Assembly: GCF_024599655.1 (NCBI RefSeq)
Contig: NZ_CP102247.1
Span: 1,178,001 to 1,242,000, forward strand
Reading direction: 5' to 3'
Origin: Enterobacter asburiae
GTDB lineage: Bacteria > Pseudomonadota > Gammaproteobacteria > Enterobacterales > Enterobacteriaceae
DNA: 64,000 nucleotides
Shown: piece by piece, positions 30,764-39,326 of the stretch
Layout of the letters: every line of letters begins with the position of its first letter
Numbering within the stretch: the stretch's first letter is position 1
The notes under the pieces: model-generated
Databases searched by the model: none
What the model was told of the DNA's origin: nothing
The model's input: only the letters and a program-made list of their open reading frames with translations
Position numbers and translations under genes: made by a program

Positions 30764-30790
30764 AATGTGCCGGGCCTGACCCGGCACATT
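30764..30790 (+). other. Perfect hairpin between convergent yfiF and ung
   Basis: AATGTGCCGGG, loop CCTGA, CCCGGCACATT: 11 perfect base pairs. There is no T run on either side, so it is not a typical intrinsic terminator, but its place between two convergent genes suggests it protects or ends both transcripts. Confidence 0.85.
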
Positions 30791-30796
30791 CAAATC

Positions 30797-31486
30797 CTAC
30801 TCGCTCTCTGCCGGTAATACAGGCATCCAGTCAATTGGCGTTTCGCCACGTTTTTCCAGCCATTCATTTGCCAGAACAAAATGATTACTGCCAAAGAAAC
30901 CGCGATGTGCAGACAGCGGTGACGGATGCGGTGCTTTCAACACGTGATGACGCTGACGATCGATAATCGCCCCTTTCTTCTGCGCGTGAGAACCCCAGAG
31001 TAAAAACACCACCCCTTCACGATGCTCGTTGATAAGGCTGATGACTTTATCGGTAAAGGTTTCCCACCCAAGGCTGGCGTGCGAGTGCGCCTGGCCCGCC
31101 CGTACGGTAAGCACCGTATTCAGTAACAGCACGCCCTGGCGCGCCCAGCTTTCCAGGTAGCCGTGGTTTGGCCGGGTAAAACCGGGCACGGTTCCCTCAA
31201 GCTCTTTATACATGTTGAGCAGAGAAGGGGGGATAGCCACGCCCGGACGGACGGAAAACGCCAGCCCATGCGCCTGCCCAGGGCCGTGATAGGGATCCTG
31301 GCCAAGAATGACCACTTTCACATCGCTCAGTTCTGTGTAGCGAAAGGCGTTGAACACATCTTTCTGCGGCGGGTAAATCGTCTGTCCGGACTGACGCTCG
31401 GCGGCAACGGTGCTGAGCGTATTGATAAAATAAGGCTGCTGCTTTTCTTCTGCCAGCACGTCATGCCAGGTTAAAGGTGTTGTCAT
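30797..31486 (-). CDS. ung: Uracil-DNA glycosylase
   Basis: Ung removes uracil from DNA in base-excision repair. The 229-residue product has the water-activating motif LGQDPYHGPGQAHGLAFSV with its catalytic Asp near residue 62, and the minor-groove intercalation loop HPSPLSAHRGF near 187. It is divergent from grcA; the 314-bp region between them carries the FNR sites. Confidence 0.98.
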   Translation of the reverse strand: MTTPLTWHDVLAEEKQQPYFINTLSTVAAERQSGQTIYPPQKDVFNAFRYTELSDVKVVILGQDPYHGPGQAHGLAFSVRPGVAIPPSLLNMYKELEGTVPGFTRPNHGYLESWARQGVLLLNTVLTVRAGQAHSHASLGWETFTDKVISLINEHREGVVFLLWGSHAQKKGAIIDRQRHHVLKAPHPSPLSAHRGFFGSNHFVLANEWLEKRGETPIDWMPVLPAESE

Positions 31487-31627
31487 CTCGCTCTCCTGCG
31501 AATCTCAATCTGTGACTAGCTTACCTGTTTAACCCCGGTGAGCAAAATTACACGCTGAAAAGTGCGCTAAGTGGCTAAATTTATTTTGAAAAGATGCAGG
31601 GCAAGTTGAATTGGTAAGATTGCGAAA

Positions 31628-31641
31628 TTGATCTAAAACAA
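31628..31641 (+). promoter_or_regulatory. Upstream FNR site of grcA
   Basis: TTGATCTAAAACAA matches the FNR consensus TTGAT-N4-ATCAA with two mismatches in the second half. Its centre is 53 bp upstream of the second site, which equals the distance between the -93.5 and -40.5 sites of E. coli yfiD. Confidence 0.7.
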
Positions 31642-31680
31642 TAAATTCAAACCACACTCTTTATGTGGTTGGTGTTTTTG

Positions 31681-31694
31681 TTGATTTAAATCAA
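31681..31694 (+). promoter_or_regulatory. Consensus FNR site of grcA
   Basis: TTGATTTAAATCAA is a perfect FNR site. If it is centred at -40.5 the transcript starts near 31728, with ATATAT at 31716-31721 as a reasonable -10. This is the class II position for activation without oxygen. Confidence 0.88.
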
Positions 31695-31800
31695 TAAATC
31701 ACCGGGGTGTGAATGATATATATACACACAAGAAACAATGGTTTTACCAATTGGCCGCGAGAGGCCGACATCAGTTAATGTAGCCTAAGGGAGGCAACAC

Positions 31801-32184
31801 ATGATTACAGGTATCCAGATTACTAAAGCTGCAAATGACGATCTGCTCAACTCTTTCTGGCTGCTGGACAGCGAGAAAAACGAAGCGCGCTGTGTCGTTG
31901 CGAAAGCGGGTTTTGCTGAAGATGAAATCGTGCCGGTGAGCAAACTGGGCGAAATCGAGTACCGTGAAATTCCAATGGAAGTGAAACCGGAAGTGCGCGT
32001 GGAAGGTGGTCAGCACCTGAACGTAAACGTACTGCGCCGCGAAACGCTGATGGACGCGGTTGAGCACCCTGAAAAATACCCGCAGCTGACTATCCGCGTG
32101 TCCGGCTATGCGGTTCGCTTTAACTCACTGACTCCAGAACAGCAGCGCGACGTTATCGCCCGTACCTTTACTGAAAGCCTGTAA
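31801..32184 (+). CDS. grcA: Autonomous glycyl radical cofactor GrcA (YfiD)
   Basis: GrcA replaces the damaged glycyl-radical domain of pyruvate formate-lyase after oxygen exposure. The 127-residue product ends in the glycyl radical loop IRVSGYAVRFNSLTPEQQRD, nearly the same as the C-terminus of PflB; the radical Gly is in RVSGYAV. AAGGGAGG just before the ATG is a strong ribosome-binding site. Two FNR sites upstream explain anaerobic induction. Confidence 0.97.
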   Translation: MITGIQITKAANDDLLNSFWLLDSEKNEARCVVAKAGFAEDEIVPVSKLGEIEYREIPMEVKPEVRVEGGQHLNVNVLRRETLMDAVEHPEKYPQLTIRVSGYAVRFNSLTPEQQRDVIARTFTESL

Positions 32185-32203
32185 CGGCTTCAGCAGGGGG
32201 AAT

Positions 32204-32232
32204 AAAAAAGCCGGGGAAATCCCCGGCTTTTT

Positions 32233-32234
<2 letters not shown>
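32204..32234 (+). terminator. Bidirectional terminator between grcA and srmB
   Basis: A-run, GCCGGGG, loop AAAT, CCCCGGC, T-run: works in both directions. The last bases overlap the stop codon of srmB. Confidence 0.93.
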
Positions 32235-33561
<1,327 letters not shown>

Positions 33562-33693
33562 GTTCTACCTCTGTGTGGGGCGCTGATTATAGACGTTACG
33601 GCTGTAATCTTCATCTGTTTGTATGGATATCGCTTTTCGGCCACTTCGCTTTCCCCTATGCTACTCCAGTTTCACTTAGAAGGTTGCCCTGAC

Positions 33694-34431
33694 ATGTCTC
33701 AACTCAAAGCGCAGCTGCGCCGCGATGGTTTTACGTTCAAACAATTTTTTGTCGCCCACGATCGCTGTGCCATGAAAGTCGGTACAGACGGTATTTTACT
33801 GGGAGCGTGGGCGCCTGTCGCAGGTGTTAAGCGTATTCTTGATATCGGTACCGGCAGCGGGCTGGTAGCGTTGATGCTGGCGCAGCGTACGGAAGAACAT
33901 GTCACCATTGATGCCGTCGAACTGGATGCGCAGGCCGCAGAGCAGGCGAGTGACAATATGGCCGAATCTCCCTGGGCAGCCCGAATGAAGGTGGAATGCG
34001 CAGATGTGCTCGCCTGGGCGCCTGAACAAACCGCGCGTTATGATCTGATCGTCAGCAACCCTCCTTACTACGAGCCCGGCGTTGAGTGCGGGACACCCGA
34101 GCGTGAACAGGCGCGTTATACCGGCTCCCTCGATCATAAAGCGCTGCTCACCAGTGCGGCAGAACTCATCTCCGAAGAAGGTTTTTTCTGTGTGGTCCTG
34201 CCTGAGAGTACCGGCAACACGTTCATCGGTATCGCGCAGGAGATCGGCTGGACGTTACGTCTGCGTACCGACATTTCGGATACGGAAGGACGGCTGCCGC
34301 ACCGCGTGCTGCTGGCGCTCTCGCCAAAAGAGGGTGAATGCTTTAATGACCGAATGGTGATTCGTGGGCCAGACCAGCGTTATTCCGAAGATTACACTGC
34401 TCTGACCCAGGCGTTTTATCTGTTTATGTAA
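33694..34431 (+). CDS. trmN: tRNA1(Val) (adenine37-N6)-methyltransferase
   Basis: TrmN (YfiC) makes m6A at position 37 of tRNA-Val using S-adenosylmethionine. The 245-residue product has the SAM-binding motif LDIGTGSGLVALMLAQR near residue 47 and the catalytic motif SNPPYYEPG. I chose the ATG at 33694 (MSQLKAQLRRDGFTFKQFF), the usual family start; the open frame continues far upstream against srmB and that part is not coding. The last 16 bp overlap the convergent nadB end. Confidence 0.94.
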   Translation: MSQLKAQLRRDGFTFKQFFVAHDRCAMKVGTDGILLGAWAPVAGVKRILDIGTGSGLVALMLAQRTEEHVTIDAVELDAQAAEQASDNMAESPWAARMKVECADVLAWAPEQTARYDLIVSNPPYYEPGVECGTPEREQARYTGSLDHKALLTSAAELISEEGFFCVVLPESTGNTFIGIAQEIGWTLRLRTDISDTEGRLPHRVLLALSPKEGECFNDRMVIRGPDQRYSEDYTALTQAFYLFM

Positions 34432-36035
34432 ACCTGCGGGGCGAGTATCGACGGGCCGGACTCTGCAAGCTGATCCGGGTAGTCGAGGGTATAGTGCAGC
34501 CCGCGGCTCTCTTTACGCATCATCGCGCAGCGAACAATCAGCTCGGCAACCTGCACCAGATTGCGCAGCTCCAGCAGGTTATTGGATACGCGGAAATTGG
34601 CATAGTACTCATCAATTTCCTGCTGCAGCATGGTGATGCGGCGCAAGGCGCGTTCCAGACGTTTCGTGGTGCGCACAATCCCCACGTAGTCCCACATAAA
34701 TAGCCTTAGCTCATGCCAGTTGTGCTGGATCACGACCAGCTCGTCCGGGTTATCCACCCGGCTTTCATCCCAGGCTGGCAGGTGCTCTGTCTCGCGGGCA
34801 TAAGGCATGCGCTTGGTGATGTCTTCCGCTGCTGACCAGCCGTACACCAGACATTCAAGCAGCGAGTTAGAGGCCATACGGTTCGCGCCGTGAAGTCCGG
34901 TATAGCTCACCTCACCGATAGCATACAGACCGTCCACATCGGTACGTCCATGATCGTCAACCATCACGCCACCGCAGGTATAGTGGGCCGCTGGCACAAT
35001 GGGTACCGGATCGCGCGTTAAATCAATGCCAAGATTGAGCAGCTTTTCGTAAATCATCGGGAAATGCTGGCGAATGAACTCTGCTGGCTTATGGCTGATA
35101 TCAAGATACATGCAGTCCACGCCAAGACGTTTCATTTCATGATCGATGGCGCGGGCAACGATATCGCGCGGGGCCAGTTCGCCCCGTGCGTCAAAGTCGG
35201 GCATAAAGCGGGAGCCGTCAGGGCGTTTCAGATAAGCGCCTTCACCGCGCAGGGCTTCCGTCAGGAGGAAGTTGCGCGCCTGAGGGTGGAACAGGGCGGT
35301 TGGGTGAAACTGATTAAACTCGAGGTTCGCCACCCGGCAGCCAGCGCGCCAGGCCATCGCGATACCGTCTCCGGAGGCAATGTCCGGGTTCGTGGTGTAC
35401 TGATACACCTTGGAGGCGCCGCCCGTCGCCAGCACCACAGCCTTCGCCTGGCAGGTTTCCACCTTCTCTTTATTACGGTTCCAGACCCAGGCGCCCACCA
35501 CGCGACGCGTGCCGGGCAGGCCAATCTTGTCGGAAATGATCAGGTCAACGGCATTACTTCGCTCGAGAACGCGAATATTAGGATGGCTCAGCGCTTTACT
35601 GACAAGCGTAGTTTCCACTTCTTTTCCGGTGGCATCCGCTGCGTGCAGGATGCGGCGGTGGCTATGGCCGCCTTCGCGTGTCAGGTGGTAACTCTCTTCA
35701 CCGTTGGGTTGAACCTGTGTATCGAATAAAACGCCCTGGTCGATGAGCCACTGAACGCAGTGGCGGGCGTTGCTGGCGACAAACTCTGCGGCGTGCGCAT
35801 CCACGATCCCGGCCCCGGCAATCAGCGTATCGTCGACGTGGGATGCAATGCTGTCTGTTTCATCAAACACGGCGGCAATGCCGCCCTGGGCATAAAACGT
35901 GGAACCTTCACTTATCGGTCCTTTACTCAGAACAATAACGTTTTGATGCTCGGCCAGGCGCAGCGCCAGAGAGAGACCGGCAGCGCCGCTGCCGATGATC
36001 AGTACATCACAATGAAGTTCAGGTGTTGTGTTCAT
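34416..36035 (-). CDS. nadB: L-aspartate oxidase
   Basis: NadB oxidises L-aspartate to iminoaspartate, the first step of de novo NAD synthesis, using FAD and oxygen or fumarate. The 539-residue product has the dinucleotide-binding motif DVLIIGSGAAGLSLALRLAEH at the N-terminus, the succinate-dehydrogenase-like active-site region (HPTALFHPQARNFLLTEALRGEGA) and APAAHYTCGG-type segment (VPAAHYTCGGVMVDDHG). A NadR operator lies just upstream of the start. Confidence 0.98.
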   Translation of the reverse strand: MNTTPELHCDVLIIGSGAAGLSLALRLAEHQNVIVLSKGPISEGSTFYAQGGIAAVFDETDSIASHVDDTLIAGAGIVDAHAAEFVASNARHCVQWLIDQGVLFDTQVQPNGEESYHLTREGGHSHRRILHAADATGKEVETTLVSKALSHPNIRVLERSNAVDLIISDKIGLPGTRRVVGAWVWNRNKEKVETCQAKAVVLATGGASKVYQYTTNPDIASGDGIAMAWRAGCRVANLEFNQFHPTALFHPQARNFLLTEALRGEGAYLKRPDGSRFMPDFDARGELAPRDIVARAIDHEMKRLGVDCMYLDISHKPAEFIRQHFPMIYEKLLNLGIDLTRDPVPIVPAAHYTCGGVMVDDHGRTDVDGLYAIGEVSYTGLHGANRMASNSLLECLVYGWSAAEDITKRMPYARETEHLPAWDESRVDNPDELVVIQHNWHELRLFMWDYVGIVRTTKRLERALRRITMLQQEIDEYYANFRVSNNLLELRNLVQVAELIVRCAMMRKESRGLHYTLDYPDQLAESGPSILAPQVYINR

Positions 36036-36041
36036 GATTGT

Positions 36042-36059
36042 TGTTTAATTTACTAAACA
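36042..36059 (-). promoter_or_regulatory. NadR operator of nadB
   Basis: TGTTTAATTTACTAAACA is a perfect inverted repeat of the NadR box (TGTTTA-N6-TAAACA), 7 bp upstream of the nadB start. NadR represses NAD synthesis genes when NAD is plentiful. Confidence 0.9.
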
Positions 36060-36121
36060 GTGTTTGGTCAGAATAGCACTCGAATGCGATTTATCGCACG
36101 TTTTTTTTAGAGACTGTTGCA

Positions 36122-36166
36122 ATGGCTAAACGCGTAAGCGGAGGTAAACGGAGGGTAAATGAGTGA
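36122..36166 (+). CDS. Candidate micro-ORF A upstream of rpoE
   Basis: Fourteen codons encoding MAKRVSGGKRRVNE, then TGA. It is basic (six Lys/Arg) and overlaps the next micro-ORF by 8 bp (ATGAGTGA). No strong ribosome-binding site is seen, so translation is uncertain. E. coli has an annotated rpoE leader peptide gene (rseD) in this region, but I cannot confirm equivalence. Confidence 0.3.
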   Translation: MAKRVSGGKRRVNE

Positions 36167-36215
36167 AATTATTTTGCGAAGCAGATCGTTAGCGTCAGAT
36201 TTTGTGGTGAAATAA
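36159..36215 (+). CDS. Candidate leader peptide (micro-ORF B) upstream of rpoE
   Basis: Eighteen codons encoding MSEIILRSRSLASDFVVK, then TAA, preceded by two purine-rich GGAGG sequences (36140 and 36150), which makes it the better candidate for translation in this leader. It may correspond to the start of the rpoE leader peptide rseD known from E. coli; this is an inference from position only. Confidence 0.4.
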   Translation: MSEIILRSRSLASDFVVK

Positions 36216-36346
36216 AGCCTGTGTTGCGTTACTCTTCTGGCGGGAAAAAGATGTTTCTTGTCAGAAAGTGGTGCGTATCGTGAACAGACTTATAATGAGA
36301 GAAAATGAACGGTCTGCGGCGCGATGAACAAAAACAAAGGCGTTAC

Positions 36347-36374
36347 GGAACTTATTGAAGATCAGACACTCTAA
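36347..36374 (+). promoter_or_regulatory. Sigma-E autoregulatory promoter of rpoE
   Basis: GGAACTT (36347-36353) and TCTAA (36370-36374), 16 bp apart, fit the sigma-E consensus. This promoter lets RpoE drive its own operon; the start point would be near 36380. Confidence 0.9.
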
Positions 36375-36457
36375 TTCGGTGCTTGCTCAAAGTGCGGTAT
36401 TTTAGAGTGGCGTTTCGATAACGCGTGGAATTTAGGTTTGGGGAGACATTACCTCGG

Positions 36458-37033
36458 ATGAGCGAGCAGTTAACGGACCAGGTCCTGGTTGAACGGGTCC
36501 AGAAGGGAGATCAGAAAGCCTTTAACTTACTGGTGGTGCGCTACCAGCATAAGGTGGCGAGCCTGGTTTCCCGCTATGTACCGTCAGGCGATGTGCCTGA
36601 TGTGGTGCAAGAGTCTTTTATTAAGGCCTATCGCGCGCTGGATTCTTTCCGGGGAGATAGTGCTTTTTATACCTGGCTGTACCGTATTGCGGTCAATACG
36701 GCAAAGAATTATCTGGTCGCTCAGGGCCGTCGTCCGCCTTCAAGTGATGTGGACGCAATCGACGCCGAAAACTTCGAAAGTGGCGGCGCATTGAAAGAAA
36801 TTTCGAACCCTGAGAACTTAATGTTGTCAGAAGAACTGAGACAAATCGTTTTTCGCACGATCGAGTCGCTCCCGGAAGATTTACGCATGGCAATTACGTT
36901 ACGGGAGCTGGATGGTCTGAGCTATGAAGAGATAGCCGCTATCATGGATTGTCCGGTCGGCACGGTACGTTCACGAATTTTCCGTGCGCGAGAAGCTATT
37001 GATAATAAAGTTCAACCGCTTATCAGGCGTTGA
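36458..37033 (+). CDS. rpoE: RNA polymerase sigma factor RpoE (sigma-E)
   Basis: RpoE directs transcription of outer-membrane and periplasmic stress genes. The 191-residue product has region 2 (VRYQHKVASLVSRYV; SFIKAYRALDSFRGDSAFYT) and region 4 with a helix-turn-helix (LDGLSYEEIAAIMDCPVGTV). I chose the ATG at 36458 (MSEQLTDQVLVERV), the family start. rseA begins 31 bp later, forming rpoE-rseA-rseB-rseC. Confidence 0.98.
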   Translation: MSEQLTDQVLVERVQKGDQKAFNLLVVRYQHKVASLVSRYVPSGDVPDVVQESFIKAYRALDSFRGDSAFYTWLYRIAVNTAKNYLVAQGRRPPSSDVDAIDAENFESGGALKEISNPENLMLSEELRQIVFRTIESLPEDLRMAITLRELDGLSYEEIAAIMDCPVGTVRSRIFRAREAIDNKVQPLIRR

Positions 37034-37064
37034 CGATAGCGGGATACTGGAAAAGGTATTAGGC

Positions 37065-37715
37065 ATGCAGAAAGAAAAACTTTCCGCTTTAATGGATGGT
37101 GAAACGGTGGATAGTGAGCTGCTCAACGAGCTGTCTCATTCACCCGAAATGCAAGAGACCTGGGAGAGTTACCATCTCATCCGTGACACCCTTCGCGGTG
37201 ACACCGGCGAGGTTCTCCATTTCGATATCTCAGCCCGCGTCATGGCGGCGATTGAGAATGAGCCTGTCCATCAGACCACTCCGCTGATTCCTGAAGCTCA
37301 ACCTGCGCCTCACCAGTGGCAGAAAATGCCGTTCTGGCAAAAGGTGCGTCCGTGGGCCAGCCAGCTTACCCAAATGGGTGTGGCTGCATGCGTATCGCTT
37401 GCAGTTATTGTTGGCGTCCAGCACTATAATACTCAGTCTGAAACTAATCAGCAGCCAGAAGCGCCAGTGTTTAACACACTGCCGATGATGGGCAAAGCCA
37501 GCCCGGTGAGCCTGGGCGTACCGGCTGATGCTTCCGCCAGCGGCGGTCAGCAGCAGCAGGTTCAGGAGCAGCGCCGTCGCATTAATGCGATGTTGCAGGA
37601 TTACGAGTTGCAGCGTCGTCTGCACTCTGAACAGCTTCAGTTTGAGCAGGCCCAGACACAGCAAGCTGCTGTGCAGGTGCCCGGAAACCAAACTTTAGGA
37701 ACGCAATCGCAGTAA
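37065..37715 (+). CDS. rseA: Anti-sigma-E factor RseA
   Basis: RseA is a single-pass inner-membrane protein that holds RpoE inactive until it is cut by DegS and then RseP. The 216-residue product has a cytoplasmic sigma-binding domain (1 to about 100, MQKEKLSALMDGETVDSELL), one membrane helix (VAACVSLAVIVGVQHY) and a periplasmic domain. The DegS cut site Val-Ser is present in ASPVSLGVPAD. I chose the ATG at 37065. It overlaps rseB by one base (TAATG). Confidence 0.97.
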   Translation: MQKEKLSALMDGETVDSELLNELSHSPEMQETWESYHLIRDTLRGDTGEVLHFDISARVMAAIENEPVHQTTPLIPEAQPAPHQWQKMPFWQKVRPWASQLTQMGVAACVSLAVIVGVQHYNTQSETNQQPEAPVFNTLPMMGKASPVSLGVPADASASGGQQQQVQEQRRRINAMLQDYELQRRLHSEQLQFEQAQTQQAAVQVPGNQTLGTQSQ

Positions 37716-38668
37716 TGAAGCAACTTTGGTTCGCCATGTCTCTGATGGCGGGTAGCCTGTTCTTCTCTGCCAACGCCTCGGCTGATGTATCATCCGGGGC
37801 GTTGTTGCAGCAAATGAATCTGGCTAGCCAGTCACTCAATTACGAGTTGGCATTTATCAGCATCAATAAGCAGGGCGTGGAGTCGTTACGCTATCGTCAT
37901 GCCCGTCTTGATAACCAGCCGCTCGCCCAGCTTCTACAGATGGATGGTCCGCGTCGGGAAGTTGTCCAGCGTGGAAACGAAATCAGCTATTTCGAGCCAG
38001 GCCTGGAGCCTTTCACGCTGAATGGCGACTATATCGTTGATTCTCTGCCGTCACTCATTTACACCGACTTCAAACGGCTTGCCCCTTACTACGATTTTAT
38101 TTCGGTAGGGCGTACCCGCATCGCGGACAGACTGTGCGAGGTGATTCGCGTTGTTGCCCGGGACGGAACGCGCTACAGCTATATCGTCTGGATTGACGCC
38201 GAAACCAAACTCCCCATGCGTGTTGACCTCCTCGACCGTGACGGCGAAACGCTGGAACAGTTCCGGGTTATCTCCTTCAGCGTGAACAATCAGGTTGGTA
38301 ACAGCATGCAGAACCTGGCGAAGGCCAGCCTGCCGCCGCTGCTTTCTGTTCCTGCCGGAGATTCCGTTAATTTCAACTGGGTACCTGCCTGGATCCCGCA
38401 AGGGTTTAGCGAAGTGTCCAGCAGCCGTCGCCAGCTGCCAACGATTGAAACGCCGGTGGAATCGCGCCTCTATTCCGACGGCTTGTTCAGCTTCTCGGTG
38501 AATATCAATCGCGCAACGGCAAACAGCGCCGAACAAATGCTGCGTACCGGGCGCCGTACGGTGAGTACAACGGTCCGCGATAACGCAGAGATCACCATTG
38601 TGGGAGAACTTCCTCCGCAAACGGCGAAGCGCATCTCCGACAGCATTAAATTCAGGGCCTCACAATGA
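37715..38668 (+). CDS. rseB: Periplasmic sigma-E regulator RseB
   Basis: RseB binds the periplasmic part of RseA and protects it from DegS; off-pathway lipopolysaccharide displaces it. The 317-residue product has a cleavable signal (MKQLWFAMSLMAGSLFFSANASA) and the lipoprotein-localisation-like MucB/RseB domains (YRHARLDNQPLAQLLQMDGP). It starts in the TAATG overlap with rseA and ends in an ATGA overlap with rseC. Confidence 0.97.
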   Translation: MKQLWFAMSLMAGSLFFSANASADVSSGALLQQMNLASQSLNYELAFISINKQGVESLRYRHARLDNQPLAQLLQMDGPRREVVQRGNEISYFEPGLEPFTLNGDYIVDSLPSLIYTDFKRLAPYYDFISVGRTRIADRLCEVIRVVARDGTRYSYIVWIDAETKLPMRVDLLDRDGETLEQFRVISFSVNNQVGNSMQNLAKASLPPLLSVPAGDSVNFNWVPAWIPQGFSEVSSSRRQLPTIETPVESRLYSDGLFSFSVNINRATANSAEQMLRTGRRTVSTTVRDNAEITIVGELPPQTAKRISDSIKFRASQ

Positions 38669-39141
38669 TCAAAGAGTGGGCGACGGTTGTCTCGTGGCAG
38701 AACGGCATCGCGCTGGTGAGCTGCGATGTAAAAGCCTCATGTAATAGCTGCGCATCCCGCGCCGGCTGCGGTAGCCGCGTGCTGAATAAGCTCGGGCCGC
38801 AAACATCGCACACGATTTCTGTGCCAAGTGAACAGCCGCTGATGGCGGGGCAAAAGGTAGAGCTGGGCATCGCGGAAGGCAGTCTGCTCAGTTCCGCCAT
38901 GCTGGTGTATCTCTCTCCGCTGGTCGGGCTGTTTATCATGGGCGGTCTGTTTCAGATGCTGTTTGGTACCGATGTGGCCGCCATGTGCGGTGCCGCATTG
39001 GGTGGCATAGGGGGATTCTGGCTTGCCAAAGGTCTCTCTCCGACGCTCGCCGCGCGCGAGGAGTGGCAGCCTGTCATTCTCAGCGTTGGGCTGGCACCAG
39101 ACCAGCTTCGTGTTGAAACGCTCTCTTCTGAGGCCCGGTGA
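38665..39141 (+). CDS. rseC: SoxR-reducing system / sigma-E operon protein RseC
   Basis: RseC is an inner-membrane protein that helps keep the redox sensor SoxR reduced together with the Rsx complex. The 158-residue product has an N-terminal cysteine cluster (CDVKASCNSCASRAGCGS) and two membrane helices (SAMLVYLSPLVGLFIMGGL; AAMCGAALGGIGGFWLA). It is the last gene of the rpoE operon. Confidence 0.95.
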   Translation: MIKEWATVVSWQNGIALVSCDVKASCNSCASRAGCGSRVLNKLGPQTSHTISVPSEQPLMAGQKVELGIAEGSLLSSAMLVYLSPLVGLFIMGGLFQMLFGTDVAAMCGAALGGIGGFWLAKGLSPTLAAREEWQPVILSVGLAPDQLRVETLSSEAR

Positions 39142-39218
39142 TCCATCGGGCTTTATCATTTTTTACACCCTAAAACAGAAAACGTCCTTTCTTCACGCTA
39201 TACCTGTCTCTAAGTGCA

Positions 39219-39248
39219 TTTCCAGGTAGTGAGGATGTAGTGTAGAAT
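39219..39248 (+). promoter_or_regulatory. Possible promoter of lepA-lepB
   Basis: TAGAAT at 39243-39248 is a good -10 match, but the -35 (TTTCCA at 39219-39224, 18 bp away) is weak. It lies in the 185-bp gap between rseC and lepA, which holds nothing else that I can recognise. Confidence 0.4.
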
Positions 39249-39326
39249 GCTGCGTTTTCGCACTGAAAAACGTCAGGCTAAGAACAGCGGCCTCCAGGAA
39301 TTCGTAAGGCATAATTATTTAACTAT

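Noticed and set aside
36324..36374. Micro-ORF MNKNKGVTELIEDQTL as a gene in its own right
   Set aside because: It runs through both elements of the sigma-E promoter and has no clear ribosome-binding site; kept only as part of the leader observation.
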